DNA of 64,000 nucleotides from Gemmatimonas sp. UBA7669 (GCF_002483225.1 NZ_DLHL01000063.1:167216-231215), one strand, 5' to 3'; shown: positions 34,761 to 47,209, counted from the first letter of the stretch. Notes: a model not told the origin generated them from the sequence alone. Made by a program: numbers and translations.

Positions 34761-36071
34761 ATTCAGCTCGTGTAGAGTGGGGAGTGTCGCAGGGGATAAC
34801 CGTTCGTTCAGCGCACGGCCTGGGGACCCAGGCTCACCAGCACATGGCGATCGGGGTTGAAGTACTCACGGGCGACTTCGCGCACCGTGTCCTCGTCGAT
34901 GGCCTCAACCAGGGCCATCAGCTGGTCAACCGTGCGAAACGGCTCACCGTAGAGCGCGGTCGTGGCTGCACGATACATGCGCGACGACACGCCCTCCATG
35001 GACAGCACCAGTTGTCCGCGCAACTGCCGCTTGCCGGCCGCCAGCTCCTCGCTGGTGAGGCCGTTGGCCGCCACCTCATGCATGACCTCGCGTACGGCGT
35101 CGAGCGCCTCCTGCGCGGTGTCTGGCGCGCTGGCCAGATACACGCCGTGGGCGCCCGTGTCGGCGAAGCTGCTGTTGAACGTGGACACGCTATAGGCCAG
35201 TCCCAACTCTTCGCGTACACGCTGAAAGAGCTTGGAACTCATGCCACCACCAAGCAGCATGTCCACCACCGCGAAGGCGAAGCGGCGCGGATCGCCATAG
35301 GCGATGCCCTGCCCGCCCAACACGATGTGCGTCTGACCGATGTCGCGGCGCAGCACATGTTCGGCATGTGCACCGGCCGCTTCCACGGGATCCACCGCAA
35401 ACGGTGTCATGTCGCCGCGCGGGCGCTGCGTCCAGCCGGCACGATCGAGCACATCGAGCAAGTGCTCGTGGTCCACGCGGCCACTGGCGGCCACCACCAG
35501 ACGCCCCGGGTGATACGCGCGCGCGTGCAGTGCCTGCAAGTCGTCGACATCGAGCGCCCGCACGGTGTCACGCGTGCCGAGAATGGCGTAGCCGTGCGGA
35601 TGATCACCCCACAACGCACGATTGTGCACGTCGAAGATGATGTCGTCTGGCGTGTCCTCCACCATGCTGATCTCTTCGAGGATGACCTTGCGCTCAAGCG
35701 CGAGATCATCGAGACGCAGCATGGGTTCGAACACGAGCTCACCAATCACCGTCGCCGCATCGGCGAGGTGTTCATCGAGCACGCGGGCCTGATACGACGT
35801 ATGCTCGCGCTCGGTGTACGCGTCGAGCGAGCCGCCGAGTGTTTCGAGCGACAGCGCAATGTCCTGCGCGGAATACGAGCGGGTGCCCTTGAACACCATG
35901 TGCTCGAGCAGATGCGATACACCCATTTGCTCGGCCGACTCGTGCAACGTGGCCGCGCGCACCCAAGCCCCGAAAGCGACGGACCGCGCCCCCGGAACAT
36001 GTTCCGAGAGCACGGTCAGTCCATTGGGCAGGTCCGTGCGTTGCAGCGTGGGCGCCGCAGCGCCCGAAGCA

Positions 36072-38273
<2,202 letters not shown>

Positions 38274-38301
38274 TTGCTGTAGTGCCTCATGAGAACGCAA
38301 A

Positions 38302-38332
38302 TCGCGCGGAAGGCATGATTGCCCCCGCGCGA
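38302..38332 (-). terminator. Hairpin between rpsO and pnp
   Basis: TCGCGCGG / CCGCGCGA (8 bp) closed over an inner GGCA / TGCC (4 bp) and TGAT loop, with a small internal bulge. Located 20 nt past the rpsO stop and 29 nt before pnp. In Escherichia coli this interval holds a terminator and RNase III site for pnp autocontrol; the same role here is inference. Confidence 0.55.
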
Positions 38333-38351
38333 CAACGCGACGTAAGCCGGC

Positions 38352-38612
38352 TTAGTACCGGAGTCCAAGGTCCTGCACGAGCGTGCGATACTGCTGCACG
38401 TCCGTACGCTTCAGGTAGTCAAGCAGCCGGCGGCGCTTGCCCACCAACTTGAGAAGGCCACGGCGGCCGTGGTGATCCTTCGCGTGCGTGCGGAAGTGAC
38501 CCGTGAGATAGTTGATCCGCTCAGTGAGGAGCGCGATCTGAACGCGGGTGGAACCGGTATCCCCTTCGTGGGTCCGGAACTTATCGATCGTGGTAGCCTT
38601 GTCGAACGCCAT
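38352..38612 (-). CDS. rpsO: 30S ribosomal protein S15
   Basis: 86 residues, normal S15 length, with HEGDTGSTRVQIALLTERIN, HFRTHAKDHHGRRGLL and LVGKRRRLLDYLKR, the rRNA-binding helices. Paired with pnp downstream as in most bacteria. Has its own promoter and a short structured leader. Confidence 0.97.
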   Translation of the reverse strand: MAFDKATTIDKFRTHEGDTGSTRVQIALLTERINYLTGHFRTHAKDHHGRRGLLKLVGKRRRLLDYLKRTDVQQYRTLVQDLGLRY

Positions 38613-38637
38613 CGTCGTAGTATTCTCAGCCGTTACA

Positions 38638-38654
38638 GGCGCGTTCTACGCGCC
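38638..38654 (-). promoter_or_regulatory. Hairpin in the rpsO leader
   Basis: GGCGCG / CGCGCC with a 5-nt loop (TTCTA on the plus strand), within the about 70-nt leader of rpsO. S15 represses its own mRNA in several bacteria by binding a structured leader; this is the only stable stem in this one. Confidence 0.4.
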
Positions 38655-38688
38655 GCGGGTCCTTGCGCCCAATTGCCGGTAGCACGGT

Positions 38689-38717
38689 AGCTTACACCAC
38701 TCCGCCCCGCCTGTAAA
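38689..38717 (-). promoter_or_regulatory. rpsO promoter
   Basis: Minus strand TTTACA (38712-38717), exactly 17 bp, TAAGCT (38689-38694). The same TAAGCT -10 box is used before rplM. The -35 box overlaps the ribosome site of the divergent kinase gene, so the two transcripts share this DNA. Confidence 0.7.
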
Positions 38718-38727
38718 GGACTAAAGC

Positions 38728-40431
38728 GTGCCTGAAAGATATCTGGGGCGAATCGTCAGCAAGTATCGGGTCACCCGCCATCTCGGCACGGGGGCCTTCT
38801 CGTGGGTCTACGAAGCCATCGACCAGGACCTTGAGATCCCGGTCGCCCTCAAGATTCTGCGTCCGGAGTTTGCCGGACAGCCTGAGGCCGAATCGCGCTT
38901 CCGACGGGAGGCGGCCACCGCCGCCAAGCTCCGTCATCGCCATATCGTGTCGGTGCGGGACGTGGGGCTGGTGGACGGCGCGGTCTTTGTCGCCATGGAC
39001 CTGTACCCCAGCACCCTGGGCCGGCGCCTGGCCCTGGTCGGACGCTTGAGCGAGCCCGACTGTGTTCGACTTGGCATCGATGTCGCGGCCGGCCTCAGCC
39101 ACGCGCACGCCAGCCAGATCGTGCATCGGGACATCAAACCCGACAACATCCTGCTCGACGATCAGGGCTCCGCGGTGCTGGCAGATTTCGGGCTGGCCCG
39201 CGCGCTCACCACCATCACCGCCGAGCATGCGACGGCGGCCGTGCAGGGCACGCCCCACTACTTCAGCCCCGAACAGGCCCGCGGCGCCGACGTGGACGGT
39301 CGCAGCGACTTGTATGCACTTGGTGTCACGCTGTTTCGCGCGGCCACCGGTCGCCTGCCCTTCGAAGGCGACGATTGGTACGCGGTGTCGCGGCAGCACA
39401 TTGAAGAACCCGCGCCGTCGGCACGCGAGTTGGTACCCGAGTTGAGTGAAGAATTTGATGCGGTGCTGCAGCGCCTGCTCGCCAAGGCGCCAGAGGCACG
39501 TTATGCCAGCGCACTGCAATTGGTCGATGCGCTCGCGGCCCTGCCCTCTGCCCCCGCGTCGGCCGCGCCCTCGCTGCGTTCGGCATCACACACCATCGAG
39601 GCCTGGCCCACCGCGCAAACCGCGCCAACCCCCGTTGCATCAATGCGGCGTTGGGTGCGGCCAGCGTTCGGCGTCGCTGCCGTGCTCACGTTGCTTTCGG
39701 TTGGACTCTGGCTTGCAGGACCTGAGCGCTGGGGATTGGCCGGACTCGGCGGCCCAGGTGTCACGCCACCGATCGACAGTCTGGGAGCCGCGCAAACGGA
39801 TACCACGCGCGTCGCGCAGGCGACGCCACGGCCAGTTGGTGCCGATACGCTGGCCGCAGGCGACAGCATGACCCGTGACAATACCGGCAACACCGCTGGC
39901 AATACGCGTCCAACGGGTACGGCGTCGGGCAACCGCGACCAGGGCACCGGCACCAAACCGTCACGTGTTGTACAGTGGCAAATCAGCAGCAGCGACAGCG
40001 CGCAGCTCTTCATCGACAATCGCGCCGTTGGGGTTGGTGCATTCACGGGTGAGCGCGCGCTCACACCGCGCACCACGGTACGTGCGGTGTTGCCGTCGGC
40101 CGCCGCGACGTGTGCGTGGGCGTCGCGCGACACGGTGCTGACGGGACTTCGAGCGGGTCAGACCGTCATGCTCTCGCTGCCCGTACGTCACTGCGTGGCG
40201 GTGCAGTTCGATATCGAGCCTCGCGACGCGCGGGTGCTCATCCTGCCGCTCGACGGTGGCCTGCGTTTCGAAACGCGTGCCGACAGCGCTGCGATGCTGG
40301 AGTTGCCGTCGGGACGCTACGAAGTGCGCACTTCGGCGCGTCGTTGCTTCACCATTACCGACACCATGACGGCCATGCGGCCCGCTGATGGATCGCCAGT
40401 GAGTCGTCGCCTTCGGTTGCTCTGCAACTGA
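38728..40431 (+). CDS. Membrane-anchored Ser/Thr protein kinase
   Basis: 567 residues from GTG 38728, with AAAGGA 8-13 nt upstream. Hanks-type kinase in residues about 10-270: LGTGAFSWVYEA (P-loop), VALKIL (Lys), VHRDIKPDNILLDD (catalytic loop), LADFGLARAL (DFG), GTPHYFSPEQARG and SDLYALGVTLFR. A single helix (FGVAAVLTLLSVGLWLAG) at about 311-330 puts the rest outside. The outer part is a Thr/Asn/Gly-rich linker and a C-terminal beta-rich region (about 420-567) resembling PEGA-type repeats (DSAQLFIDNRAVGVGAF, FDIEPRDARVLILPLDG) with four cysteines. The stimulus is unknown. Confidence 0.9.
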   Translation: MPERYLGRIVSKYRVTRHLGTGAFSWVYEAIDQDLEIPVALKILRPEFAGQPEAESRFRREAATAAKLRHRHIVSVRDVGLVDGAVFVAMDLYPSTLGRRLALVGRLSEPDCVRLGIDVAAGLSHAHASQIVHRDIKPDNILLDDQGSAVLADFGLARALTTITAEHATAAVQGTPHYFSPEQARGADVDGRSDLYALGVTLFRAATGRLPFEGDDWYAVSRQHIEEPAPSARELVPELSEEFDAVLQRLLAKAPEARYASALQLVDALAALPSAPASAAPSLRSASHTIEAWPTAQTAPTPVASMRRWVRPAFGVAAVLTLLSVGLWLAGPERWGLAGLGGPGVTPPIDSLGAAQTDTTRVAQATPRPVGADTLAAGDSMTRDNTGNTAGNTRPTGTASGNRDQGTGTKPSRVVQWQISSSDSAQLFIDNRAVGVGAFTGERALTPRTTVRAVLPSAAATCAWASRDTVLTGLRAGQTVMLSLPVRHCVAVQFDIEPRDARVLILPLDGGLRFETRADSAAMLELPSGRYEVRTSARRCFTITDTMTAMRPADGSPVSRRLRLLCN

Positions 40432-40447
40432 GGCGACAGGCCGGGCA

Positions 40448-40903
40448 TCAGAACGCCGTCGTGACGAGACTGCCGACGGCGGCGCCCAGCACAGTGCCCC
40501 ACCAGAAGCGGCTGGATTTCCACCATGGACGAACCGGCTCGAGCACCAGCAGCATATGCTCCCGCTTGACGCGAGCCACTTGCGATGTCACCAGCGCCGT
40601 CGCGGTATTGCTGTCGCGCGACACAATGGTCAGCCGAGCGACGAGGGCATCACGCTGCGCGCCATCAACCGCGTACCCCTGCATGCCCGCACGAATCCAT
40701 CGCGATTCCTGCACGCGAAAGATCGCCGTGCTGTCGGTGACCGAGTCGATTTCGAAACGCGGGGCATCGCGCGGAATGCGCGGCAGCACCGGCTCCGGCG
40801 CACTCAGCTTCGGTGACGCACGGCGACAGGCGTGAAGCGTCGGCACGACGACACACAGCGCGCCCACGACCATCTGCCGCGTGCGTCGCGCGTGGTGTGT
40901 CAC
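40448..40903 (-). CDS. Putative lipoprotein of unknown function
   Basis: Up to 151 residues from GTG 40903, whose GTGA overlaps the rseP stop; ATG 40873 is an alternative (141 aa). A hydrophobic N-terminus VVGALCVVVPTLHAC ends in a lipobox-like LHAC. The centre (FEIDSVTDSTAIFRVQESRWIRAGMQGYAVD) reads as a small beta domain found in sequences about surface adhesion or peptide binding but I do not recognise it. A C-terminal helix (FWWGTVLGAAVGSLVTTAF) is glycine-rich and could insert in a membrane. Coupled to rseP, which suggests an envelope role. Confidence 0.65.
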   Translation of the reverse strand: MTHHARRTRQMVVGALCVVVPTLHACRRASPKLSAPEPVLPRIPRDAPRFEIDSVTDSTAIFRVQESRWIRAGMQGYAVDGAQRDALVARLTIVSRDSNTATALVTSQVARVKREHMLLVLEPVRPWWKSSRFWWGTVLGAAVGSLVTTAF

Positions 40904-42087
40904 CTGGTAAAGACCGCGCGGAGATCGTTGAACGTGACGAGCAGAATGAGCGCGAGCACCGCCAGCACACCGACGCGCGCAAAGGCCTCACGCGTGCGCA
41001 TGCTGAACTCGCCACCCTTGATGCGCTCGGCGATCACCATGAGAATCTGTCCGCCATCAAGCACCGGAATGGGCACGAGATTCAGGATGGCGATGTTGAG
41101 GCTGAGAAAGGCAATGAGGGACCACAGCGTTTCGGCGCCGTTCTTTGCGGCCTGCACCGAGGTGCGCGCAATGGCGATGGGCCCACCCAGCTGATCGGCA
41201 GACACGCCGCCTGTCACCAGCCCACCAATCACGGAGACCACCTGCTCCGCCATCATCCACGACGCGCGCGTGCCTGAGGCAATCGCGGTGCCGAGCCCGA
41301 CGGGTTCACGCACAACCGAGTCGCGCACCATGACACCAATGCGGCCCACGGTCCGCAGTTCACCGCTGATCGGGTCCTTCACTTCGGCGGGCTGTGGGGC
41401 AATGCTGCGCGAGACACGGGCACCGTTGCGCTCCACGTCCACGGTCACCGAACCACTGGTGACCGGTGATACCTGCGCAACGACCTCGTCCCACCCACGC
41501 ACGCTCTTGCCATTGATGGCCACAATGCGATCACCCGACTGCAGGCCGGCCACCTGCGCCGGTGCTCCCGCCACAACCGAGTCCACCACGGCCGGCAGGT
41601 ACTGGCGGCCATAGGTGTAGTAAATGCCGCTCGACACGCCAATCGTCAGCAGAATGTTCATGATGACGCCAGCCGACAGGATGAAGACGCGCGCCAGCGT
41701 CGACTTGCTCTCCACCCACCGATCTGCCGGAACCGCCTTGGGGCCGAACGGTGCCATGGCCTCGTTGTCCCACAAGTCGGCTGGCACATTGTCGGGCCGC
41801 TCGCTGCCGGTGTCGAGCGATCCGCGCTCCCCGGCCCCGCCCTCGATGCCGGCCATGCTTTCGTCGTCGCGCGACGCCATGCGCACATAGCCGCCCAGCG
41901 GAATGAGCGACACGCGATAGTCTGTCTCACCGCGGCGCCATCCGAACAGCCGGCGACCCCAGCCCAGTGAGAACACGGGGGCGTACACGCCGCACATCTT
42001 GGCGGCCACAAAGTGCCCCAGCTCGTGCACGAACACGACCAGACCAAACACCAGCAACGGTGCGATGTAGACTGACACAGCCGTCAT
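40900..42087 (-). CDS. rseP: Site-2 intramembrane zinc protease RseP
   Basis: 395 residues from ATG 42087 (MTAVSVYIAPLLVFGLVVFVHELGHF), 4 nt after the dxr stop. Active-site HELGH is in the first membrane helix; LDG is in NLVPIPVLDGGQIL near the end. A PDZ domain with DSVVAGAPAQVAGLQSGDRIVAINGK lies between. It cuts anti-sigma factors or signal-peptide remnants. An acidic insert (DDESMAGIEGGAGERGSLDTGS) after the first membrane part is longer than in most relatives. Position after cdsA-dxr is the standard one. Confidence 0.94.
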   Translation of the reverse strand: MTAVSVYIAPLLVFGLVVFVHELGHFVAAKMCGVYAPVFSLGWGRRLFGWRRGETDYRVSLIPLGGYVRMASRDDESMAGIEGGAGERGSLDTGSERPDNVPADLWDNEAMAPFGPKAVPADRWVESKSTLARVFILSAGVIMNILLTIGVSSGIYYTYGRQYLPAVVDSVVAGAPAQVAGLQSGDRIVAINGKSVRGWDEVVAQVSPVTSGSVTVDVERNGARVSRSIAPQPAEVKDPISGELRTVGRIGVMVRDSVVREPVGLGTAIASGTRASWMMAEQVVSVIGGLVTGGVSADQLGGPIAIARTSVQAAKNGAETLWSLIAFLSLNIAILNLVPIPVLDGGQILMVIAERIKGGEFSMRTREAFARVGVLAVLALILLVTFNDLRAVFTR

Positions 42088-42091
42088 CGAT

Positions 42092-43237
42092 TCACTCCCC
42101 TGGATGATCCTGCACGTGGAGGCGTGCCGCCTGATCGGCTGCCTGCAACTCGTCGAGCGTGTGGCCTGGTCGGTCGGCCAGCGTTTCGAGGGCACTGGCC
42201 ACGCACCGGGCTATACCCGCGAAACGCAGCCGGCCGTCAAGAAATCGCGCCACCGCCGCCTCGTTGGCGGCGTTATACACCGCCGGGGCCGCCCCGCCCA
42301 GGCGACCGGCCTCGATACCCAACTGCAGCATCGGGAAGGCGTCGTGCCGCACGGCTTCGAACGTCAACGCGCCCTGTGCTACCGGATCGTAGGATGGTAC
42401 GCCGGAATCCGGCACCCGTTCCGGCCAGGTGAGGGCGTAAAGAATGGGCAGCTCCATGGACGGCACACCCATCTGGGCCAGCACACTGCCGTCCACAAAC
42501 TCCACGAAGGAGTGAATGATGGACTGCGGGTGCACCACCACGTCAATGCGGTCATAGGGCACACCGAACAGGTGATGGGCCTCAATGACTTCGAGCGCCT
42601 TGTTGGCCAGCGTCGCGCTATCGATGGTGATTTTGCTGCCCATCTGCCAGGTCGGGTGCTTGAGTGCATCCGCCACGGTGGCTTCGGCAATACGCTCCGC
42701 ACTCCAGCTCCGGAACGGGCCGCCTGATGCCGTGAGAACCAGACGACGCACCTCGTCCGGCCTGCGACCCGCGAGGCATTGCAGAATGGCCGAGTGCTCG
42801 CTGTCCACGGGCACCAGCGCGCCGCCGAATTGCGTGGCCGCTTTGGTCACGAGGTGCCCCGCCATGACCAGCGTTTCCTTGTTGGCCAGTGCGACTCGCT
42901 TGCCGGCTCGCAAAGCCGCCAGGGTGGCGTCCAGGCCCGCTGCGCCCACCACGGCGTTAATGACGACCTGCACATCCGGATGCGTGGCGGCCGCAACGAG
43001 ACTGGTCGGACCCCGGCCCCAGTGTGCCGGCGCCTCCACGTCCTCCTGCACCAGGCCCAGGTAGGCGGGCGACCAGATGTCTTCGAGTTGCGCGAGCGCC
43101 TGCTGATTGCCGTTGGCCGTCAGCGCCACCGCCGCAAACCGATCACGCTGTCTCTCAAGAACTCGCAGGGCGCTCGTGCCAATCGAGCCGGTGGCGCCGA
43201 GCAGCGCGACCCCCATGCGATGCGCGGACGTTACCAT
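42092..43237 (-). CDS. dxr: 1-deoxy-D-xylulose 5-phosphate reductoisomerase
   Basis: MEP isoprenoid pathway, DXP to MEP using NADPH. 381 residues: NADPH site ALLGATGSIGTSALRVL, KETLVMAGHLV, metal-binding PVDSEHSAILQCL, TASGGPFR, HPTWQMGSKITIDSATLANK and the conserved DVVVHPQSIIHSFVEF. Start ATG 43237 shares a base with the cdsA stop (TGATG). Its product feeds the substrate of UppS four genes upstream in the same operon. Confidence 0.96.
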   Translation of the reverse strand: MVTSAHRMGVALLGATGSIGTSALRVLERQRDRFAAVALTANGNQQALAQLEDIWSPAYLGLVQEDVEAPAHWGRGPTSLVAAATHPDVQVVINAVVGAAGLDATLAALRAGKRVALANKETLVMAGHLVTKAATQFGGALVPVDSEHSAILQCLAGRRPDEVRRLVLTASGGPFRSWSAERIAEATVADALKHPTWQMGSKITIDSATLANKALEVIEAHHLFGVPYDRIDVVVHPQSIIHSFVEFVDGSVLAQMGVPSMELPILYALTWPERVPDSGVPSYDPVAQGALTFEAVRHDAFPMLQLGIEAGRLGGAAPAVYNAANEAAVARFLDGRLRFAGIARCVASALETLADRPGHTLDELQAADQAARLHVQDHPGE

Positions 43238-44139
43238 CAGGATGCCCCCGGCGCAGGCAGCAGCAGCACGTCGTACAGGGCGTACACCACCGGCAACACG
43301 AAGAACAGCGAGTCGAGACGATCCAGCACGCCACCGTGTCCTGGGAAGATGGAACCGCTGTCCTTCACGCCGCCCTCACGCTTGATGAGCGACTCCGCCA
43401 GATCACCAATCTGTGCAACCACACTCACCACGCACGCAAACAACACGAGCCCGAGTGGCGAAAAGGCAAGTTGAGCGCGCGGCACGAGCACCAGCGGCAC
43501 AAACGCCGTAGCCACCGCGACAGTCAGCACGACACCACCAACGGCACCGGACACGGTCTTCCCGGGGCTTACGGATGGCATGAGCTTGCGACCGCCAATG
43601 GCGCGACCGGCAAAGTACGCGCCCGTATCGCTGGCCCAGGTGAGCACCAGCGGCAGCAGCACCAGCAGGGCGCCGGCGGTGTCGCCAATGGCAAAGCGGT
43701 GATAGCGGAGACCATACACGAAGGCGAGCGCGCCACCGGTATAGAGCACGCCGAACAGCGTGGTGGAGACCGCCGCCACCGGACCGCCGTCCACACCCCG
43801 CAACCAGATGGTGAGGGCAAACAGCGCCAGTACCACCAGCATGGGCAGCACCAGCGGAATGCGCAGCACGCCCAGGGTCTGACCATGTACTGCCAGCGGA
43901 ATGAGTGCCGACAGCACAATGCCGACGCCGCTCAGCGGTTTGGCACCGGCCCCGCGCGCAATGCGATAAAACTCCCACGCCCCGATGGCTGAGAGTGCGG
44001 CGGCCAGGGTGGCCAGTGCGGCGTCGCCAAACCAGATGATTCCAACGGCAAGCGGCGCGCCGATGAGCGCCACGACGACACGACGACCGAGTTCGCTCAC
44101 GAGGGGATGGGAGGGGTGAGGCGGGACAAGCGATGACAC
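43237..44139 (-). CDS. cdsA: Phosphatidate cytidylyltransferase
   Basis: Makes CDP-diacylglycerol, the substrate of PssA at 2521. 300 residues from GTG 44139 with about eight membrane helices. The family signature appears as GRAIGGRKLMPSVSPGKTVSGAVGG and later SLIKREGGVKDSGSIFPGHGGVLDRLDSL. It lies between uppS and dxr, the standard order. Confidence 0.94.
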   Translation of the reverse strand: MSSLVPPHPSHPLVSELGRRVVVALIGAPLAVGIIWFGDAALATLAAALSAIGAWEFYRIARGAGAKPLSGVGIVLSALIPLAVHGQTLGVLRIPLVLPMLVVLALFALTIWLRGVDGGPVAAVSTTLFGVLYTGGALAFVYGLRYHRFAIGDTAGALLVLLPLVLTWASDTGAYFAGRAIGGRKLMPSVSPGKTVSGAVGGVVLTVAVATAFVPLVLVPRAQLAFSPLGLVLFACVVSVVAQIGDLAESLIKREGGVKDSGSIFPGHGGVLDRLDSLFFVLPVVYALYDVLLLPAPGAS

Positions 44140-44176
44140 GGCGCCGGATGGGCACCGCCCGGCGCTTCAGGGGCGC

Positions 44177-44192
44177 GGCTCAGGTACGGGGC

Positions 44193-44200
<8 letters not shown>
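44177..44200. repeat. Tandem 11-bp repeat over the uppS stop
   Basis: GGCTCAGGTAC occurs at 44177-44187 and again at 44190-44200. On the minus strand each carries TGA, and the second contains the uppS stop. Period 13 puts the second stop in another frame. Just beyond lies a GCGCCGG/CCGGCGC stem (44141-44165) before cdsA. Confidence 0.8.
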
Positions 44201-44942
<742 letters not shown>

Positions 44943-44996
44943 GCGGAAACGGGACGGTGCGGTACGGCACGGGGGAGACAGGTCCGCAAGGCGGAC

Positions 44997-45551
44997 TCAA
45001 ACCTCCATGACTTCAGCTTCTTTGGTCTTCAGGAGCGCCTCGAGCTTGCCGATGGCGTCATCGTGCACCTTCTGCAGGTCCTTCTCGGCCTGCTTCTTGT
45101 CGTCCTCCGACACGCCGTCGAGCTTCTTGACCTTGTCGCGGGCGTCCGTACGCGCATGACGGATGGCGATCTTGCCGTCCTCCGCCAGCTTGTGCAGCAC
45201 CTTGACCAGCTCCTTGCGACGCTGCTCGGTCATGCTGGGCAGCGGCACGCGGATGATGCCGTTCTGGTGGGCCGGATCGAGGCCAAGGTCCGACTCACGA
45301 ATGGCCTTTTCGATGACCTTCGCCTGACCCTTGTCAAACGGGGTGACGAGAAGAATGCGGGGCTCCGGCGCCGACACCGAGGCCACCTGATTGAGCGGCA
45401 CCAGCGAGCCGTAGGCTTCGACCTTGATGGTGTCGAGCATGTTGGGCGAGGCCTTGCCCGAACGAATGCCCGCGAACTCGCGCTTGGAGTTCTCGATGGC
45501 CTTGTCCATGCCGGCCTTGGCGTCCTTCACGATCTGCGCAGTTGTGCTCAT
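44997..45551 (-). CDS. frr: Ribosome recycling factor
   Basis: 184 residues, standard length. Seen: MDKAIENSKREFAGIRSGKASPNMLD, VPLPSMTEQRRKELVKVLHKLAEDGKIAIRHARTDARDKVKK. Splits the post-termination ribosome with EF-G. Overlaps pyrH by ATGA. Confidence 0.96.
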   Translation of the reverse strand: MSTTAQIVKDAKAGMDKAIENSKREFAGIRSGKASPNMLDTIKVEAYGSLVPLNQVASVSAPEPRILLVTPFDKGQAKVIEKAIRESDLGLDPAHQNGIIRVPLPSMTEQRRKELVKVLHKLAEDGKIAIRHARTDARDKVKKLDGVSEDDKKQAEKDLQKVHDDAIGKLEALLKTKEAEVMEV

Positions 45552-46315
45552 GAAACCAGTGTCCCTACGCGTTCGCCCCGAACGGCGCGAACGATCGCAC
45601 CAGGGCGGTGAATGTTGAGGACCACCAACGGCAACTGATTCTCCTTGCAGAGCGTGATGGCCGTCTGGTCCATCACACGCAGCTCTTCGAGCATCACGTC
45701 GCGATAACTGATGGTCTCGTACAGGGTGGCGTTCGGGTCCTTCTTGGGATCCGCCGAATACACGCCGTCCACGCTGGTGGCCTTGATGATGACGTCCGCC
45801 TTCATCTGGATGGCTCGCAGCACGGCCGCGGTATCGGTGGAAAAATACGGGTTGCCCGTGCCGGCGGCAAAGATGACGGTCCGCCCCTTCTCGAAATGCC
45901 GCAAGGCACGACGCCGGATGTAGGGCTCCGCCAACTCTTCCATGCGGATGGCCGTCATGACCCGCGTATCCAGGCCGCGCTTCTCCAGCACGTCCTGCAG
46001 CGCCATGGCGTTGATGACCGTGCCGAGCATGCCCATGTAGTCGGCACCCACGCGGTCCATGCCCATCTGCGAGAGCTGGGTGCCGCGCACGATGTTGCCC
46101 CCGCCGATGACCATGCCGAGTTGCACGCCAAGACGCGCCACCTCGAGAATCTGGTCGGCAAAGAAGCCAATGCGGTCAAAATCGAAACCCACCCCACGCT
46201 CCCCGGCGAGTGCTTCGCCGGAGAGCTTGAGGAGAATGCGCTTGAACTTGAGGTCGCCCCCGTCTGCCACGGGCTCCCCCACGAGCGGCGGGTGGTCGTG
46301 AGCGTTGTCGCTCAT
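45548..46315 (-). CDS. pyrH: UMP kinase
   Basis: Phosphorylates UMP to UDP. 255 residues; RILLKLSGEALAG, GMVIGGGNIVRG, GADYMGMLGTVINAMALQDVLEK, RHFEKGRTVIFAAGTGNPYFSTD and VDGVYSADPKKDPNA. The first 20 residues are an unusual His/Pro/Asp-rich extension. 6 nt separate it from the upstream tsf stop; it overlaps frr. Confidence 0.96.
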   Translation of the reverse strand: MSDNAHDHPPLVGEPVADGGDLKFKRILLKLSGEALAGERGVGFDFDRIGFFADQILEVARLGVQLGMVIGGGNIVRGTQLSQMGMDRVGADYMGMLGTVINAMALQDVLEKRGLDTRVMTAIRMEELAEPYIRRRALRHFEKGRTVIFAAGTGNPYFSTDTAAVLRAIQMKADVIIKATSVDGVYSADPKKDPNATLYETISYRDVMLEELRVMDQTAITLCKENQLPLVVLNIHRPGAIVRAVRGERVGTLVS

Positions 46316-46321
46316 GACCGC

Positions 46322-47209
46322 TTACTCAGCGCCGAGCTGCAGACGCGCGAAACGGTCCACGGTGATCGTGCCGCCGGCGCGCTTGGCGTGCTCGGCCACC
46401 AGCTGCGTGATGGTCTGGCCCGCGTCACGCACCCAGGGCTGGGGCATGAGGGTCACGTCCTTGAGGTACGCTTCCACCTTGCCGGTGGAGATCTTCTCGA
46501 TCATGGCTTCGGGCTTGCCGGCCTCACGGGCCTGCGCCTCGGCCACACGCTGCTCGCTCTCGAGCTTCTCGGCGGGCACGCCGCTGCGGTCGACGGCGAT
46601 GGGCGCCGCAGCCGCCACGTGCTCGGCCAGGAACTTCACGAGCTCCTTGGTGGCTTCGTGCTGCGCCACTTCGGGCGACGACGCCGTGACCTGCACCAGC
46701 GTGGCCAGCTTGCCGTTGTGGTGGCGGTACATGCCCACCTGACCGTTTGCGTCAGCGTCGAAGCGCACGGTGCGCTTCACGTTGACGGCCTCACCAGTCT
46801 TGGCGGCCGCTGCCTTCACGTACTCGGCCACCGACTCCGCCGCGTTGCCGTTCATCGGCTCGGCGAGGAACGTGTCGATATCCGCGGCGCTGGAGCGCAG
46901 GCGCTGCGCCACAAGGGCGGCCACGATTTCGCCGAAGGCGTCGTTGCGTGCCACGAAGTCGGTCTCACACGCGACTTCGACGAGGCCCGCCGACTGGCCG
47001 TTGTTGAAGACTTCTCCACCGACGATGCCTTCGCTGGTGGAGCGATCGGCGCGCTTCTCCGCCTTGGCGATGCCCTTCTTGCGGAGATACTCGACGGCCG
47101 CGTCCATGTCGCCGTTGGTCTCCTCGAGCGCCTTCTTGCAGTCCATCATGCCGGCGCCGGTGCGCTGGCGGAGTTCCGAGACGGCCTTGGCCGAAATCGC
47201 GGTAGTCAT
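46322..47209 (-). CDS. tsf: Translation elongation factor Ts
   Basis: Guanine nucleotide exchange factor for EF-Tu. 295 residues from ATG 47209 (TTAISAKAVSELRQRTGAGMMDCKKALEETNGD), the standard beginning; more upstream residues are not family-like. KKGIAKAEKRADRSTSEG, VEVACETDFVARNDAF and a C-terminal region with LMPQPWVRDAGQTI are typical. It follows rpsB after a hairpin. Confidence 0.96.
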   Translation of the reverse strand: MTTAISAKAVSELRQRTGAGMMDCKKALEETNGDMDAAVEYLRKKGIAKAEKRADRSTSEGIVGGEVFNNGQSAGLVEVACETDFVARNDAFGEIVAALVAQRLRSSAADIDTFLAEPMNGNAAESVAEYVKAAAAKTGEAVNVKRTVRFDADANGQVGMYRHHNGKLATLVQVTASSPEVAQHEATKELVKFLAEHVAAAAPIAVDRSGVPAEKLESEQRVAEAQAREAGKPEAMIEKISTGKVEAYLKDVTLMPQPWVRDAGQTITQLVAEHAKRAGGTITVDRFARLQLGAE

